Below, piece after piece: positions 10,449 through 25,519 of a DNA stretch of 64,000 nucleotides (its first letter is position 1; each line of letters opens with the position of its first letter). The stretch comes from Telopea speciosissima (lineage: Eukaryota; Streptophyta; Magnoliopsida; Proteales; Proteaceae): positions 60,960,484 to 61,024,483 of the forward strand of contig NC_057919.1 of assembly GCF_018873765.1 (NCBI RefSeq), read 5' to 3'. The position numbers and the translations under genes were made by a program. The notes below the pieces were generated by a model. That model had not been told where the DNA came from and did no database searches. It was given only the letters and a program-made list of their open reading frames with translations.

Positions 10449-12479
10449 AACCTACCTATTACCTTCTCACCCACTCATTCTTCACACCTAAAAAAAATTC
10501 TTAGAATGCCCAAGAGTGTTTGAATCTGGGTGAATGGGTGGGTAGGACTGGGAGCTTAGATTTGTAATAATAATGGACAAAAGTTACATCTACTTCAAAT
10601 GAACCAATATTGCTTGTGTCTACCATTTATAGGAGTATGGTTGTACAGTTGAAATTTGAGGATGGTGAGCTTTCAACCTGAGCTTGAGATTTAGTAGCTG
10701 GAATTCAATGTTTTTCTAATACAAAGTGTTGGCTGTCAAATAGTGTCCCTTCGTAAGGCAAGAGGAGCATATGTTATGCAACAAAATACACCTCTTTGGA
10801 GGCAAAGAAAAGAGCCTAGAGCAAATTCCTGGTGTGGCTAATAATAGTTAAGAGTCCATAGTTGACCAGCATGATCATTGTCACATGTTCCAATAGCAAG
10901 TGCAAACTCTAGGGTTTGTTTTGCATTTAACATATAGAAACAATGAAACAAGTGTACAACATGTAAAACTGAGGCTAGGTTAGGAAAAATAGGAATATAG
11001 AACGGAACCACAGAATAACTCAAAGGCCACATTCATTTTACATAAGGAGATAACCTAGCTGACACCATTAATCATTTAAGTCCCTCAGGGAGATGGAATC
11101 CACATTGCAAATGGTAAAAGAGCATCTACCTGCAGCTGCCCATCTTGATTTGAAAAGGAATATGAGCTGAAACCCTCATTGAACTTTGGTAACAGCAATG
11201 TAGAAGAGAATTCTAGTCAGTGGAGAATCTCTTGGTCTTCCAAAATTCAAAACCCAAAGGAACAACCTCTGAAAAGGTAGAAATTTTCCATGAAAGGGGC
11301 TACTTTTCTGTTTGCCCTGTTCTGAGGATTATCCTCAACTTACAAACAAGAACCAATTTAAGTAACAGTGGAAAGCTACGGCAGAAACCGGAGATTGTAA
11401 AGGGGATGATATGGACTAAGCAGAGGACTTCTAACCCTACCAATACTAAAGCAAATAGCAGACAAACAGCAACTCACTCTCACATTCTTCCATCTAGAAG
11501 CTCTGAAAGTTTCTAGCAACATCTAATGGAGCAATCCTACGAACTTTCAGAATTGAAAGGATCAATCTGCTGCAACTTATCATTTCCAGTTCAACCTTTA
11601 AAGAAATGGAGGAGTTTTGGAATGATAATGAGTTGGCTTTCAAGCAATTCTAACTATCATCAGAATAATAGCTTCAAATAATTTGCATTAAATTCTTGTC
11701 TTTTGATGCTTCATCCATGGAAACGAATCGCAATTTAAGACATGAGAAATTGCAGTCACCATGCGAGAGAAAGAGAAAAAGGGACTGTAGTTTTACGTAC
11801 CTCGATTCTGTGATTGGGTCAAATCCTTGAGCCTCCACTCTTGAGAGGAAAGGGTAAGACAAAAATGCTGTAAATCGATCGGCTTCAGTGTGTTTCAACC
11901 GTTTCTCTTCCGTCCCCTACTTATTGGGCCAAAATCTAGACTGAATATTTTACGGTCATCTCCTATCAAGGTTTTTAAAACACGGAATCGGTCCAATCCA
12001 ATAACAGGAAATTTCTAGGGTTTTAGGGTTTGAATCGACCCATACACCATTAGGGGCGTCCCAAATTCCCAACTCAAAGAGCATTTGATCCTCTGCTGTC
12101 GCCTGACCGCGTGTGGCCTCACACAGGCAGGATGTGGACCCCACTCGGGCAGGGTGCTCAGGCAATTGGTAGGGTGGTCATTTTGCCCCTGTCTGTTTGA
12201 GGTTGCACGCCGGCCGCTTGAACAGACGGCAGCAAGAGGATCTCGATCCACTCAAGGAAAGGGGCCAGGAAGGATGAGGAATAACAAGATATATACATCT
12301 AATGGGGAGAGAGGCAGACATGCGACTTCTCCTGGACTTAGGCCAATGCTCTACTGCAGTATTAGTAAGCCAAAGAGGTGGTTGAAAAGTCCATAAAATA
12401 CATTAATAGGGGTGTTAAATGGTGTTGTTCAGTGTGGTCAGCATGCCAGTTCGGTTTAGCATAATAGCCTAATAGGTAG
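10449..12479. other. Intergenic, no gene recognised
   Basis: Two kilobases without a recognisable protein domain. A GC-richer island at about 11940-12410 includes CATTTTGCCCCTGTCTG and GAACAGACGGCAGC, probably a decayed repeat. Confidence 0.35.
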
Positions 12480-13658
12480 AATCTGAAATCAAACTTAGGG
12501 GATCCTGGGTTTGGAATAGTATTCGCTCTATCATTCTTGATTTGATAAATATGGTTTGTTAGAAGGTAGGGAATGGGAGATCCATTAACATCTGGAACTT
12601 TACTTGGATCCCTAAATTAGAACACTTCAAAATCTCATCCTTATTAATCCCCACCCTTCTATTATCAATGTTAAGGATCTCATAATAGGGATTGGAATCA
12701 CTCTTTGATCATCAATATCTTCCCAAGATATACTTAGAGACCATCTTATCTATTCCCTTGAGTACTACCCTCACACTAATTTCCTTTTTACTCCTTTTAG
12801 CAAGTCTGGGATTTTTTCATCCAAAGTGGTTTTTCCTTCCTTTCTAAACATATTGACCTGAATTTTTATCCTCTCAAGTGCACTGCCCAGTGTACCTTTA
12901 AAGTGCAACGGACGGTAGCCCCACACTTGTTCTTAGTTTTTTATCCTATTAAGTGCAGTGGCCACCGTTCGATGCACTTCAAATGTGCACTGGATAGTGC
13001 ACTACACTTGAGAAGACTCCATATCAACCCCATTTCAAATGATGGTTGCAAAATTTGGAAGACTATATGGGGTCATTAAAGTCCACTTGATATTTAAGTT
13101 GTTTGCATTAAAAATTTTAGGAGGTGAAATTCCTACCCTCTACAAATTTAAAATCATTCATTGACATTGATGATACTTGCAAAATCTGTAATTCAGCTTC
13201 TGAAAGAGACGGACACCTCTTTGTTTCTTGTGAGCTCTCTAAGAGAATTTGGGTTGGAGGAACACTCGGGTTGCGCACTGAAAATCTTCAAGCTAGGAAG
13301 TAGGAACCTCTATGATCTAATTGATAATTTCATCAACAATCAAGGGTTGTGTTTGGCATGCATTCTTGAAATGAATTCTAAGGTAAATTCCGTATTCTTA
13401 GACGATAAAAACAACTAAGTCTCAGTGTTGCTTCAATCACCGCATATTTCTTGTGGCTATCTAGGAACAAATTCTATTTTCAAAAAACCAAGCCAAATAC
13501 CGTCCACACCTTAACGCTCATCGGACATTGGATATGGACTTGCCCTTTACCCCACTAAACCAGAATCCATTACCTACTCAGAACCACAACTTCCACCACC
13601 GTTGGATTTTTATATCAACTATCCCTCTTTAGACCAGCTCATCATTCTCTGATTGGAG
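12480..13658 (+). pseudogene. LINE ORF2 C-terminal fragment (RT tail, zf-RVT)
   Basis: The plus-strand translation shows the conserved tail of plant L1 ORF2 proteins. At 12500-12640 is SWVWNSIRSII followed by VGNGRSINIWNFTWIP. At about 13163-13265 is the zinc-finger-like DDTCKICNSASERDGHLFVS followed by C, and then SRNKFYFQKTK (13465). Several stops and frame changes make it non-functional. A hairpin MITE (12867-13016) splits it. The end at 13658 is the target site of the Copia at 13664-19396, and a likely continuation lies at 19402-19548. Confidence 0.8.
12867..13016. mobile_element. Hairpin MITE inside LINE fragment (150 bp)
   Basis: The ends TATCCTCTCAAGTGCACTG and GTGCACTACACTTGAGAAGA are inverted repeats. 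The interior repeats CCAGTG/CACTGG. It interrupts the LINE tail between the GNGRSINIW part and the zinc-finger part. Relatives lie at 6007-6055 and 19946-20023. Confidence 0.65.
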
Positions 13659-13663
13659 CTTTG

Positions 13664-15361
13664 TGTAGGCAAAACTACGGTCCAGGGATCAAACCATGGA
13701 TCCCTAGGGAAAGCAATTATAAATATTAGGGTATTGCACGCCCTGGGTTATCCCATGGTGTCCCATGGGTGCCCATTTTAATTTTAGGATTTTTCATGGT
13801 TGCCCATGGGAACCCTGGTGCATCCCTATTAGGGTTTCTCCTTTCCTCATGTGTCCCATGCAATTTTAGAACACATTAGGGACAGAGAAAAATGCATCTC
13901 TAGTCATCACATGGCAAGAGGGATCCATCCCATACTCAAATGCGCAACAGAAATAAATCGATTCGAGTTTCTTTCGCATCCCATAAATATTAAATAATTA
14001 AAACAGAATGAATTAATCTAGAACTGCTAACCTGGTGAGCCTCAAGTGTTGCTCCTCCAATAGATAGTGGTTCTTCCTCCAAGAAGCACTCCAAGCAGAC
14101 AGATCTGAACCTCCAATGGTGCTACCAAGGTTCTCCAAGCCAATCCAAATATATCTCCAACCAGATCTGGGTTTCTAAAACCCTAGCTCTCAAAACTAGA
14201 GAGCAAGAAGAAGAAATCACAAGAGAGAGAGAAGGAGAGCCAAAACGTGGGAGGGGGTGACAGTGAAAAACGTGGAAGCCTGCCTCCCTCCTGCGTTTTG
14301 TGATCTATTTATAGATGGGTTTCCAAAACCTAGATGGGAAGAATCCCTGTGAGAGTCTGACACTCTCTCTCCTGATTTACTCTATCTATTTATCTCAAAT
14401 AGGCTCTAACTATTTATCTCAGTGGCTTTATCTGTTTATCTCAGAGTCCTTAGCTTGGTGAAGAAGCAGAATCTAATAGGGAAAGTATTAATTAATTACT
14501 TTATTTAGTATCTATGGATAATTACAAATAGCACCATATCCATTAATTAAATAAAAAACCAATTAAAATAGCAAATTCCAAATAACTCCCTGTATGACCC
14601 CCCCCCACTAATCAACACCATCATTATGGAATCTAGGGCATGTACACATATACTGCCAAACCCAAATCTATAGTACATGTCCATATACGAGCGTCTGTGC
14701 ATCTGATCGGGTCCCGCAAAAACTCGACAAAATACTTTGTTCAAATAATTATAAATAATCTATCATTTTATGTAAAATAGATTTTTGCAAAACCATTTCC
14801 AAAACGGCACTGGATCTAGATTCTGATCCGACCATACACAGACAATCGCAATCTTGGTGTTCCCCAATCGGGTAGTGGTGACCATGTTGGATAACTCCTT
14901 CACTCACAAAGTGTTCACGCATTCCCAAAACGCCGGCTTTGACTCACTTGAGTCTCAGTCATTGATGAACCAAAGAATGCGGTCACACTTCGCAGCAACA
15001 GGGTTCCCTCAAGCATAGGGTGTCGGTGACACATGTCTATCCCTTCCTACATCTGGCAGTAATACATGAGGGAATCGACAAAGTAGATTCTTCGCCAATG
15101 CACACATCAAACATGTGAGCACTTGCATCATACCCTGACATCACATGTCTAGGCATACCCAACGCAATGACCATATGATAAGGGTGCCCAACCTAAACCC
15201 TAGTCGTGACTACCATTTTAAGTAAAACTTACGGACACATGATGCTCAAAAAGTTTATATCGCATGTGACAATATAAAACTAAAATGTATATGTTCAATA
15301 CAAAGGTGAACCAGGTTGAACCGGACCGAACTGGGTTTGATGGACACACACTTGTCCAACA
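13664..15361 (-). repeat. Copia 1 LTR, 3' LTR in element orientation (1698 bp)
   Basis: Complete LTR. Compared with the other copy it has an extra copy of a roughly 24-bp CTATTTATCTCA unit near 14400-14440, and a C run at 14599-14607 where the partner reads an AT-rich segment. Otherwise the copies are very similar, which suggests a young insertion. Confidence 0.9.
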
Positions 15362-15400
15362 ATCTCCCACTTGCACATCAAAGCTAATTCTCCATACATT

Positions 15401-19396
<3,996 letters not shown>

Positions 19397-19401
19397 CTTT
19401 G

Positions 19402-19548
19402 ATCATACTACCAAAGAGGGAGGGTGGGCAGCTGTCTTATTACCTAACAATTTTATTACTTCTGTTCATAACATTCTAGTAGTCGTTGCACTCATTCACT
19501 GGGCCACGTCAGGACACACTTGAGTTGTGCTCAATCAACAAGAGAAAG
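19402..19548 (+). pseudogene. Probable continuation of the LINE (RNase H start)
   Basis: Immediately after the Copia target duplication the translation reads DHTTKEGGWAAVLLPNN, resembling the first strand of a LINE RNase H domain. Before the Copia, at 13585-13640, the sequence reads PPPLDFYINYPSLDQ, resembling the Pro-rich lead-in to that domain. The two halves would join if the Copia were removed, though with a frame change. The domain is not complete. Confidence 0.45.
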
Positions 19549-19575
19549 GAACTCACAAGAACTCATACAAAAACA

Positions 19576-19864
19576 TTTGAAAACAAGTAAACTCCACCCA
19601 GTGGAAGTGGTGTAAGTCTAGGGGTCGAGTGATGGTCTCCACGCCCCCCCACCCCCACCCCCAACCTCACCTTCTTTTTTTTTGATGAAAGTGTAATCAC
19701 ACAAACCACACCACTTTCTTGACTATAGTAGTAGTAGTTGTAGGTACTTATCAATAAGTGAGCCTACTGCCCCTTGCTGGCCCCTAGTGTGTCCCTTGTC
19801 TAGCCCCTCGTGGGTCCCTCTTTGACTCCCTCCAATGTGGGCCTTGCACAAAAAAAAAAAAAAA
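19576..19864 (+). mobile_element. Retroposed insertion with poly-A tail and 25-bp target duplication
   Basis: A 289-bp segment ends in about 14 A residues. It is flanked by near-identical 25-bp direct repeats at 19551-19575 and 19865-19889, which share CAAGAACTC-type sequence ending ATACAAAAACA and differ at one base. Poly-A plus a long target duplication is the mark of LINE-mediated retroposition. No A/B boxes are evident and no source gene was recognised, so it may be an unclassified SINE or a retroposed transcript. It contains a C-rich stretch with A interruptions at 19644-19663. Confidence 0.7.
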
Positions 19865-19945
19865 ACTCATAAGAACTCATACAAAAACAGTGGGTCTTAA
19901 GATTTTAATTTTTACTTCTTCTTGTTTATTTTACGACCACTTGTT

Positions 19946-20023
19946 TATCCTCTCAAGTGCGGTGCACTGGCGAATGCACCACACTTGAGAATCCAACCGT
20001 CCACCCAACACTTGAGAAGATAA
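19946..20023. mobile_element. Hairpin MITE, TATCCTCTCAAGTGC family
   Basis: Begins TATCCTCTCAAGTGCGGTG and ends CACTTGAGAAGATA, with an internal CACTTGAGAA copy at 19982-19991. It matches the ends of the elements at 6007-6055 and 12867-13016. Confidence 0.55.
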
Positions 20024-20325
20024 AAAGACGCCACTGCCCATGTTTTATGGCACACATGGCCTCTGCTGTGCCGCAGGATGTGCACCGCACCCTATAGTAT
20101 GACAGAGGATTTTTATACCTACAACATGGTTTGAATAGACCACGTCTCAAATTTCAAGACCCAAATTCAAATGCTTATGTATATCCATGCACCCCCTGGG
20201 TAGTCTTTTCACCTATGTCAAATTCTTAGATTTTCAATGATTTGTTTTATTACATGGCCAACTCTGTTTGGGCTGAAACTTAACATGTTCTGGGGATCTC
20301 AGACCAAAAACATAGTAACACATAA

Positions 20326-20490
20326 CCTAACATAGGACGGGTTGAGCTAGACTTAGTCCGAGGCCTCAACCCTGACCCAGGGCTTGAAATTTCAATCCTG
20401 ACCCGCCCTCAAGGTTGAAAAATCCAACCCATGCCCTGTTCGGGCTCTGGGTGGACTCGGGTCGATAGAGCCTAACTTACACCCCTAGTT
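20326..20490. repeat. GC-rich dispersed repeat relic
   Basis: Contains ACGGGTTGAGCTAG, TCAACCCTGACCC and GTTCGGGCTCTGGGTGG, and ends TTACACCCCTAG. The pattern resembles 10313-10448. Confidence 0.4.
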
Positions 20491-20643
20491 TTCACATACT
20501 GAACCGGATGAAAAATGTTGAAAAGAACATAAATTGTGTTATATGTTCTTCAACTCAAAAGAACAAGAAGGATTTATAAAATACCCAAGTGTTCCCGGTA
20601 AAAACACACACTCGGCTCTCACATTTGTACAAAAAACAAAAAA

Positions 20644-21944
20644 GGGAAATTTTCGACGACACTCCCTCTGATTGGACCGTTAAATTAACCAAAATTTCAA
20701 TTTTGACCCATAAACTAACGAAAAATCCCTTTTAACTGTTTATTAGTGATGTCAGCAGATTGGTTTTTTTAAAAAACAATTTTACCCTTGTTTTTATTAT
20801 TTTTATTCCTTTTTCTTGCCTTCTTCTCCTTCTCCTTCTGCTGTTTTCTTCGACGCAACACATTGCCTTGGCCCCGCTGCCACCGCCGCCACTACCACCA
20901 ACTGAGGAAAAGAAGCCCAACACGTCTCTCACTCCCCTCTGCCGAGCTGAGATCTCCTTGGTGCAGAAGAACTCTGCGAACTCAAAACCCTACTGGTTTT
21001 CCAAGTCGACTACGGTACCCACTCACCCCACTCACGACTTCAGTTTAATTCTGATTTTGTTTTCTTTAGTTTCCCAAAATTGAAAATACCCCTAACTTCT
21101 TCTCTTATCTCTCACTCTTATCTTCTCTTCTTTTCTCCTTTTTTATCTAACTTGCTGAAATCCTAGAAGGGGGAGATTTGGATTGAAGCTATGGCGCAAA
21201 AGGAAGGGAGGGATTTGCTAAGGGAATCGAAGGGGTGGGTTTTTCTACGAGAGATGGTAAAGAGAGAGACAGAGAGGGTTGTTGCAGGTATTTTTTTTTT
21301 CTTTCCACCCAATCCTTAGCGCTGATGAACAGAATAGCTCCGTTACTAAGATCAGTAACAGACCTTTGCTTATTCGGAGCTTGAAATCGAGGGTTTCAGA
21401 CTCAGATGCTCTTGCATCCACTCCAAATCCCTAGGCGGGGCCATCGCTCTCCTCATACACCTCCGCGGCAAGCAACCCGACAGCAGCAGCAAACCCTGGG
21501 ACGACGCTATGTGTGGGGTGAGCGATAAGGTCAAGCCTCCATGGCCGGTGGAATACTTACTGTCGTTGGTGGCGACTGTGGCTCCGACGTGGCAGATAGT
21601 TCCGATCAAAGGGAGCATCGTGGAGGTTTCGTTCAAGGAGGAGTGGAAGACGAAGGTGGGGATGGCCTCTCCGAGGCGGAGCACGGCAAGGCCCCGGGCG
21701 GCGATGGCACAGAAACTGCTGAGGGTTTCGATGACCTTCCAGGGAGGTTCGAGGAGGTGGGCAGAGGTGAAAAATTGCAAAGATGGGAAGACTTCGTTCA
21801 ACTTAGGGTAGTTTAGTCATTTGGATTAAACTCAGTTAACCCTGTTAGTTTTTGGGCCCAAAGTGATATATTGGCCCTTAGTGGGGTGTGGGGTGACATT
21901 AAGATAACGGTCCAGCCGAGGGGGTGTCGCCGAAAATTTTCCCC
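20644..21944. mobile_element. Non-autonomous Mutator-like element 2 (about 1.3 kb)
   Basis: The left end GGGAAATTTTCGACGACACT is matched by the reverse complement of the right end, which ends TCGCCGAAAATTTTCCCC. The similarity continues inward through TGGACCGTTA on both sides. A-rich flanks hide the exact 9-bp duplication. No transposase was seen. The interior carries a CT-rich stretch (20800-20870) and a GC-rich block (about 21380-21800) with overlapping long ORFs on both strands, possibly captured sequence. Confidence 0.75.
21370..21801 (-). other. Unassigned 143-codon open frame inside Mutator-like element 2
   Basis: An open frame without an established start occupies the GC-rich core of the element, with overlapping open frames on the plus strand (for example 21541-21816). 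High GC and lack of stops on both strands could simply reflect composition. I do not recognise the product on either strand. If it is captured host coding sequence, a similarity search should reveal the donor gene. Confidence 0.2.
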
Positions 21945-24435
21945 AAAAAAAAAGAAAAAAAAAAGAGCTCTATCACATAAATCCTTCTCTCAACTACTCG
22001 AGTGAATCGTAGCACGTAAAGCTGAAGCTCGTCTCTCTCTCTCTCTCTGTGCAAATTAATCGACTTGCTGAACTTGGCGTCCCAGTGTCCAGGTATAGCA
22101 TCGAAACTATTGCTCCTCACTCTCTCTCTCTGTAGCCTAGGTCTACATTCAGTCGAAGTTGAAATGAATGGCCAAACATAGGAACCGTTACTAACCGAAG
22201 TTTTCTCATGTCCCCATCGTTTTCAACCCCAAACCCTAAAATCCCCAAATTGTTAAACGGGGCAAGTTTTTTCATCCTCATATGCATATCGTTAGTTTGC
22301 AACTTAGGCATTTCTTAAAGGACCAAACTTACAATCTGTTGAAGCTTTTTTTTTGTTAAATGAAAAATTATTTTATCCACTCAAAGATGAAGATGGAATA
22401 AAGCAACTATTGGATTTTATTTTTGCAGGAAAAATAGAAGAGAAAGTTGGATCAGTGGTGAACAAATCTATAGTTCATACCCTACAATCCCAGGTGAGTC
22501 GATTTTGGTGTATATATTTGTGCATTTTGAACCTTAAATCCTTATCAAGTTATATTATCAACATAGTGAGAAATACTGCAAGTTAATAAATTAGAAAGTT
22601 TTGCCTTGTTGTCTGTATTGTCGTTCACCCAACATTGAAATTATTCAAGTGGTTAGGATTATCTAGCGAAGCCAATTTTTCACTTGGAGATGCCTTCGGG
22701 GGACTGAACAATTCAAGAATGTCTACAATGTTACACAACTGTTATCGAAAGTTCACCCTGTGTTATTATTTGAATATAATGTTGTGTGGTATCCTACCAT
22801 TTTATAATGCTGAGAGATAAGAGAGGATATGGCACCTAACCTCAAGTTTAGAACCTCGAGTCTAGAGAGACAATGTAATTGGCAGGCAAATATGAGTTAC
22901 TGATATTTTGCATTTAAGTGGTTCACTGTGTTACCCTTGATTTACTGTTAGTAATTAACATATTGACAGGCTTATAGGCAATGGTAAAACCTTTGAAGGG
23001 CTTGTGCTTAGAGTAGGTTTGCTAAGAGTTTAAGGATTAGTATAAGAAGAATACTTTTTATCTTGTATAAGAAGAACATTATTCCTGTTACTCTTGTTTG
23101 GCAATGATTTTTTTTGGGTAAAATGCTTGCAATTTTCTTACTATTTTTCAGTTTCTTCCAGTTTTCTTCAATTCCTGTGTGTTAGGTTTCTTGGTCTAAA
23201 AAATCCATCTTCTGTGTTTGCGTTTGATGTGGTTATGCACTGTGTGGGAACTGTTTCTTCCCAGCTTCAAATGGTGGTTTGTGTTGTTTTTCTTCAAGAA
23301 CAGATAAATATATCTCTTATAGGACCCTGAGGAAATTAAGCTTGAGAACAAAAAGCTGAACTAGCTGCAATGGAGGTGCAAGGGCCTGTGCTAGGTGAAT
23401 ATGCTTACATCTGTTTAAATATGATGGCCTGAAGCCAAAGGTATCGTAGGAGTTTCGGACGCTACATCTAGTGATTGCTGCTGAATATTGTCCGTAAAGC
23501 TTTGAACAATTTTTGTACTTATTGTTTATTGATTCATTTGACATCATTAATGTCTAATAGCAAACTAATGCTGAAATTAAATCTCAAATGAGACTGGATA
23601 TGTTCACCAGAACATTGATCCATCCATCTGAAGAGACTAGGTTCATACATGCTTCCCAACTAAAATGCTGAAATTCTTGTAAGAGCATTCTTTTAAATAC
23701 TGATATATAGAAGGATGGAGAAAACTTTGCAAAGTGATTTAGGTTTCTAGATTTGTTAACTGGTTCAGTGTTCATGCTTAAGCATTGTCCTTACTCAAGT
23801 AGATCTTGATATTGATACCACTTATCAGATTGTTGAGATGTTAGGACTTGAAACAAGCGATATAGTCCTTCTAAAGCTATTTCCAGTATCAAATCTTAGT
23901 CCTCTTTGTAGTCCATTTAGTTATTTAGATATCCATTTGGAAGGCCTATAAGAATATCAGAAGAATATGGCATCATGGATGCAAGAATCACTAGATTGAT
24001 GTTCACAAACCCCAACTGATTATCCATTTCATCCACAAATATCTTACCTTAATAAGAGAAGAAATTCATAATTGACCAAGTGAGAACACCATTTGAGCAT
24101 GATAGAATTTCCCCTCCACCAAAGTAACGCCATACTTTGTAATAATATTATTAATCTTAACAGAAAAAAGGCAGATGGTGAGACTGCTTGTCGCAAGCAC
24201 TCAACAATTAAAGGATTAAAAGAGAGAACAATTTTATTATAAAATGCAATTGTCTGCCGTAGAATTGCGGGATCAATGTTCAACAATTATAATTAAAACT
24301 ATCAATAAACAGTAATAAATCACCTAAACTGTCAATACGATGATGTTCATGGACAAGACAAGGACATATTGCCTCTTCTCAAATTTGTGTTGAAGAGGAT
24401 TAGTTAGATACATTCTACTCTTATATACTGAACAC
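21945..24435 (+). other. Spacer with weak exon-like segments, no gene assigned
   Basis: Two short segments look like exons. The first, 22429-22493, is preceded by TTTTTGCAG and followed by GTGAGT, and reads GKIEEKVGSVVNKSIVHTLQ. The second is about 23324-23393, after CTTATAG and before GTGAAT; its reading DPEEIKLENK is followed by a frame break. A CT-rich 5'-UTR-like run lies at 22030-22051. I do not recognise the protein. Given the frame break it may be a dead plus-strand gene. The rest of the stretch is AT-rich and featureless. Confidence 0.25.
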
Positions 24436-24446
24436 TTAGTTTGTTT

Positions 24447-24608
24447 TATCCTTGGGGCAACGGTTAAGTTGCGCTATTGCAACCTGTTGGTTGCAGGTTC
24501 AAAACTTGGAAACAGAATCTCCTGCGAAACAGGGGGGTAAGGCTGTGTAGATTTGCCCCTCCCAGACCCTGCCGTAGCAGGAGCCTCGGGCACTGGGATA
24601 CTCTTTTT
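24447..24608 (+). mobile_element. tRNA-derived SINE with 11-bp target duplication
   Basis: The head TATCCTTGGGGCAACGGTTA contains an A-box-like GGGGCAACGGTTAAG. The B-box-like GGTTGCAGGTTCAAAACTTG follows. The body ends GGCACTGGGATACTC and a T run. An exact 11-bp duplication TTAGTTTGTTT flanks it (24436-24446 and 24609-24619). The intact ends and exact duplication suggest a fairly recent insertion. Confidence 0.9.
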
Positions 24609-24858
24609 TTAGTTTGTTTGAGCTTCGAAGTGAATAAAGTTTTGAAGTAAGGTCGTAGCCTTGTATTCTGAACTGTTAAAGATGAGAAGAAATGACCAAG
24701 TAGAGACGGACTGGCACACTCTGCAAACAGAGGCTAAAATGTAATATTGTTTTACTCGATCATATTTCCAGCCACTGCTGCAATAGATAGACAGATTGAT
24801 AGCACACTCTGCAAATTTTACAATGGAGATAGATAGAACCTACTGGTGTACAACTAAC

Positions 24859-25148
24859 CTTGCTTTCCTTCCCAACAGAACCCTCAAAGTCACCACCACT
24901 TTTACAACCTCCATCATTGCCTTCTCCCTCTTTTAGAACACTTCTAACTCCACACAGTCACACCCAGAACACCTAGGGTATTTACAGGTATAGAGTTGCT
25001 TTGCAATTCGATCCCTTCTGAACTTAAATTTCTTGCAACATTCCGAAGCAGCTGCCATGATCGCATACTCAGTGACCTCAAAGATGTCCAAATTCATTGT
25101 CCGAAAGTACTTGCGCCAGTAATCAAGAGCACCAGATTTCATAGCCAT
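24859..25148 (-). pseudogene. MED26-like first exon relic
   Basis: From the ATG at 25148 the minus strand reads MAMKSGALDYWRKYFRTMNL, then DIFEVTEYAIMAAASECCKK, then FRRDRIAKQLYTCKYPRCSG. This pattern (DYWRxYFR..DIFE..xxAIxxAAS....FxxRRDRIA..L) is the N-terminal part of plant Mediator subunit 26 proteins, upstream of the TFIIS N-terminal domain. After ELEVF a stop ends the frame. In the next frame a Glu/Gly-rich continuation (GEGNDGGCKSGGDFEG) runs to a donor-like AAG|GTTAGT at 24858. That suggests a one-base frameshift in a true exon. I found no TFIIS-N exon in the following 2.5 kb, so this is probably an isolated, decayed exon. The family call is from memory of the motif. Confidence 0.55.
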
Positions 25149-25519
25149 GTTTGAAATATCAGAGCCGTGGATCGGATTTCACTGTACCAGCCAAGAAAGA
25201 AAGAAAGAAAGAACTCCAAGAATAAAAAGAAGATGATCCTTCTCAATCCTCCGATGAAAAAATCTCCATTACCTTTTATCTTCATAATCAAAAAGAGTTC
25301 AAGTTAAAAAAAAACAAGAAACAACTCATAAAGTGGATTTCTGATCAATTATAGGCAGATAATAGCCACTTTGGTTTTGTAGCCAAAATCTTGATTGGCA
25401 TGCAATCAACAAGAAATAGGAATTCATAGAAGCTTCTCAGCTACCTACCCAGAACCCTAAGAACTCAATTTTCTCTTGCTAATAAAAAAAACTATGCAAA
25501 TGGGTACTAGAGATTATTG

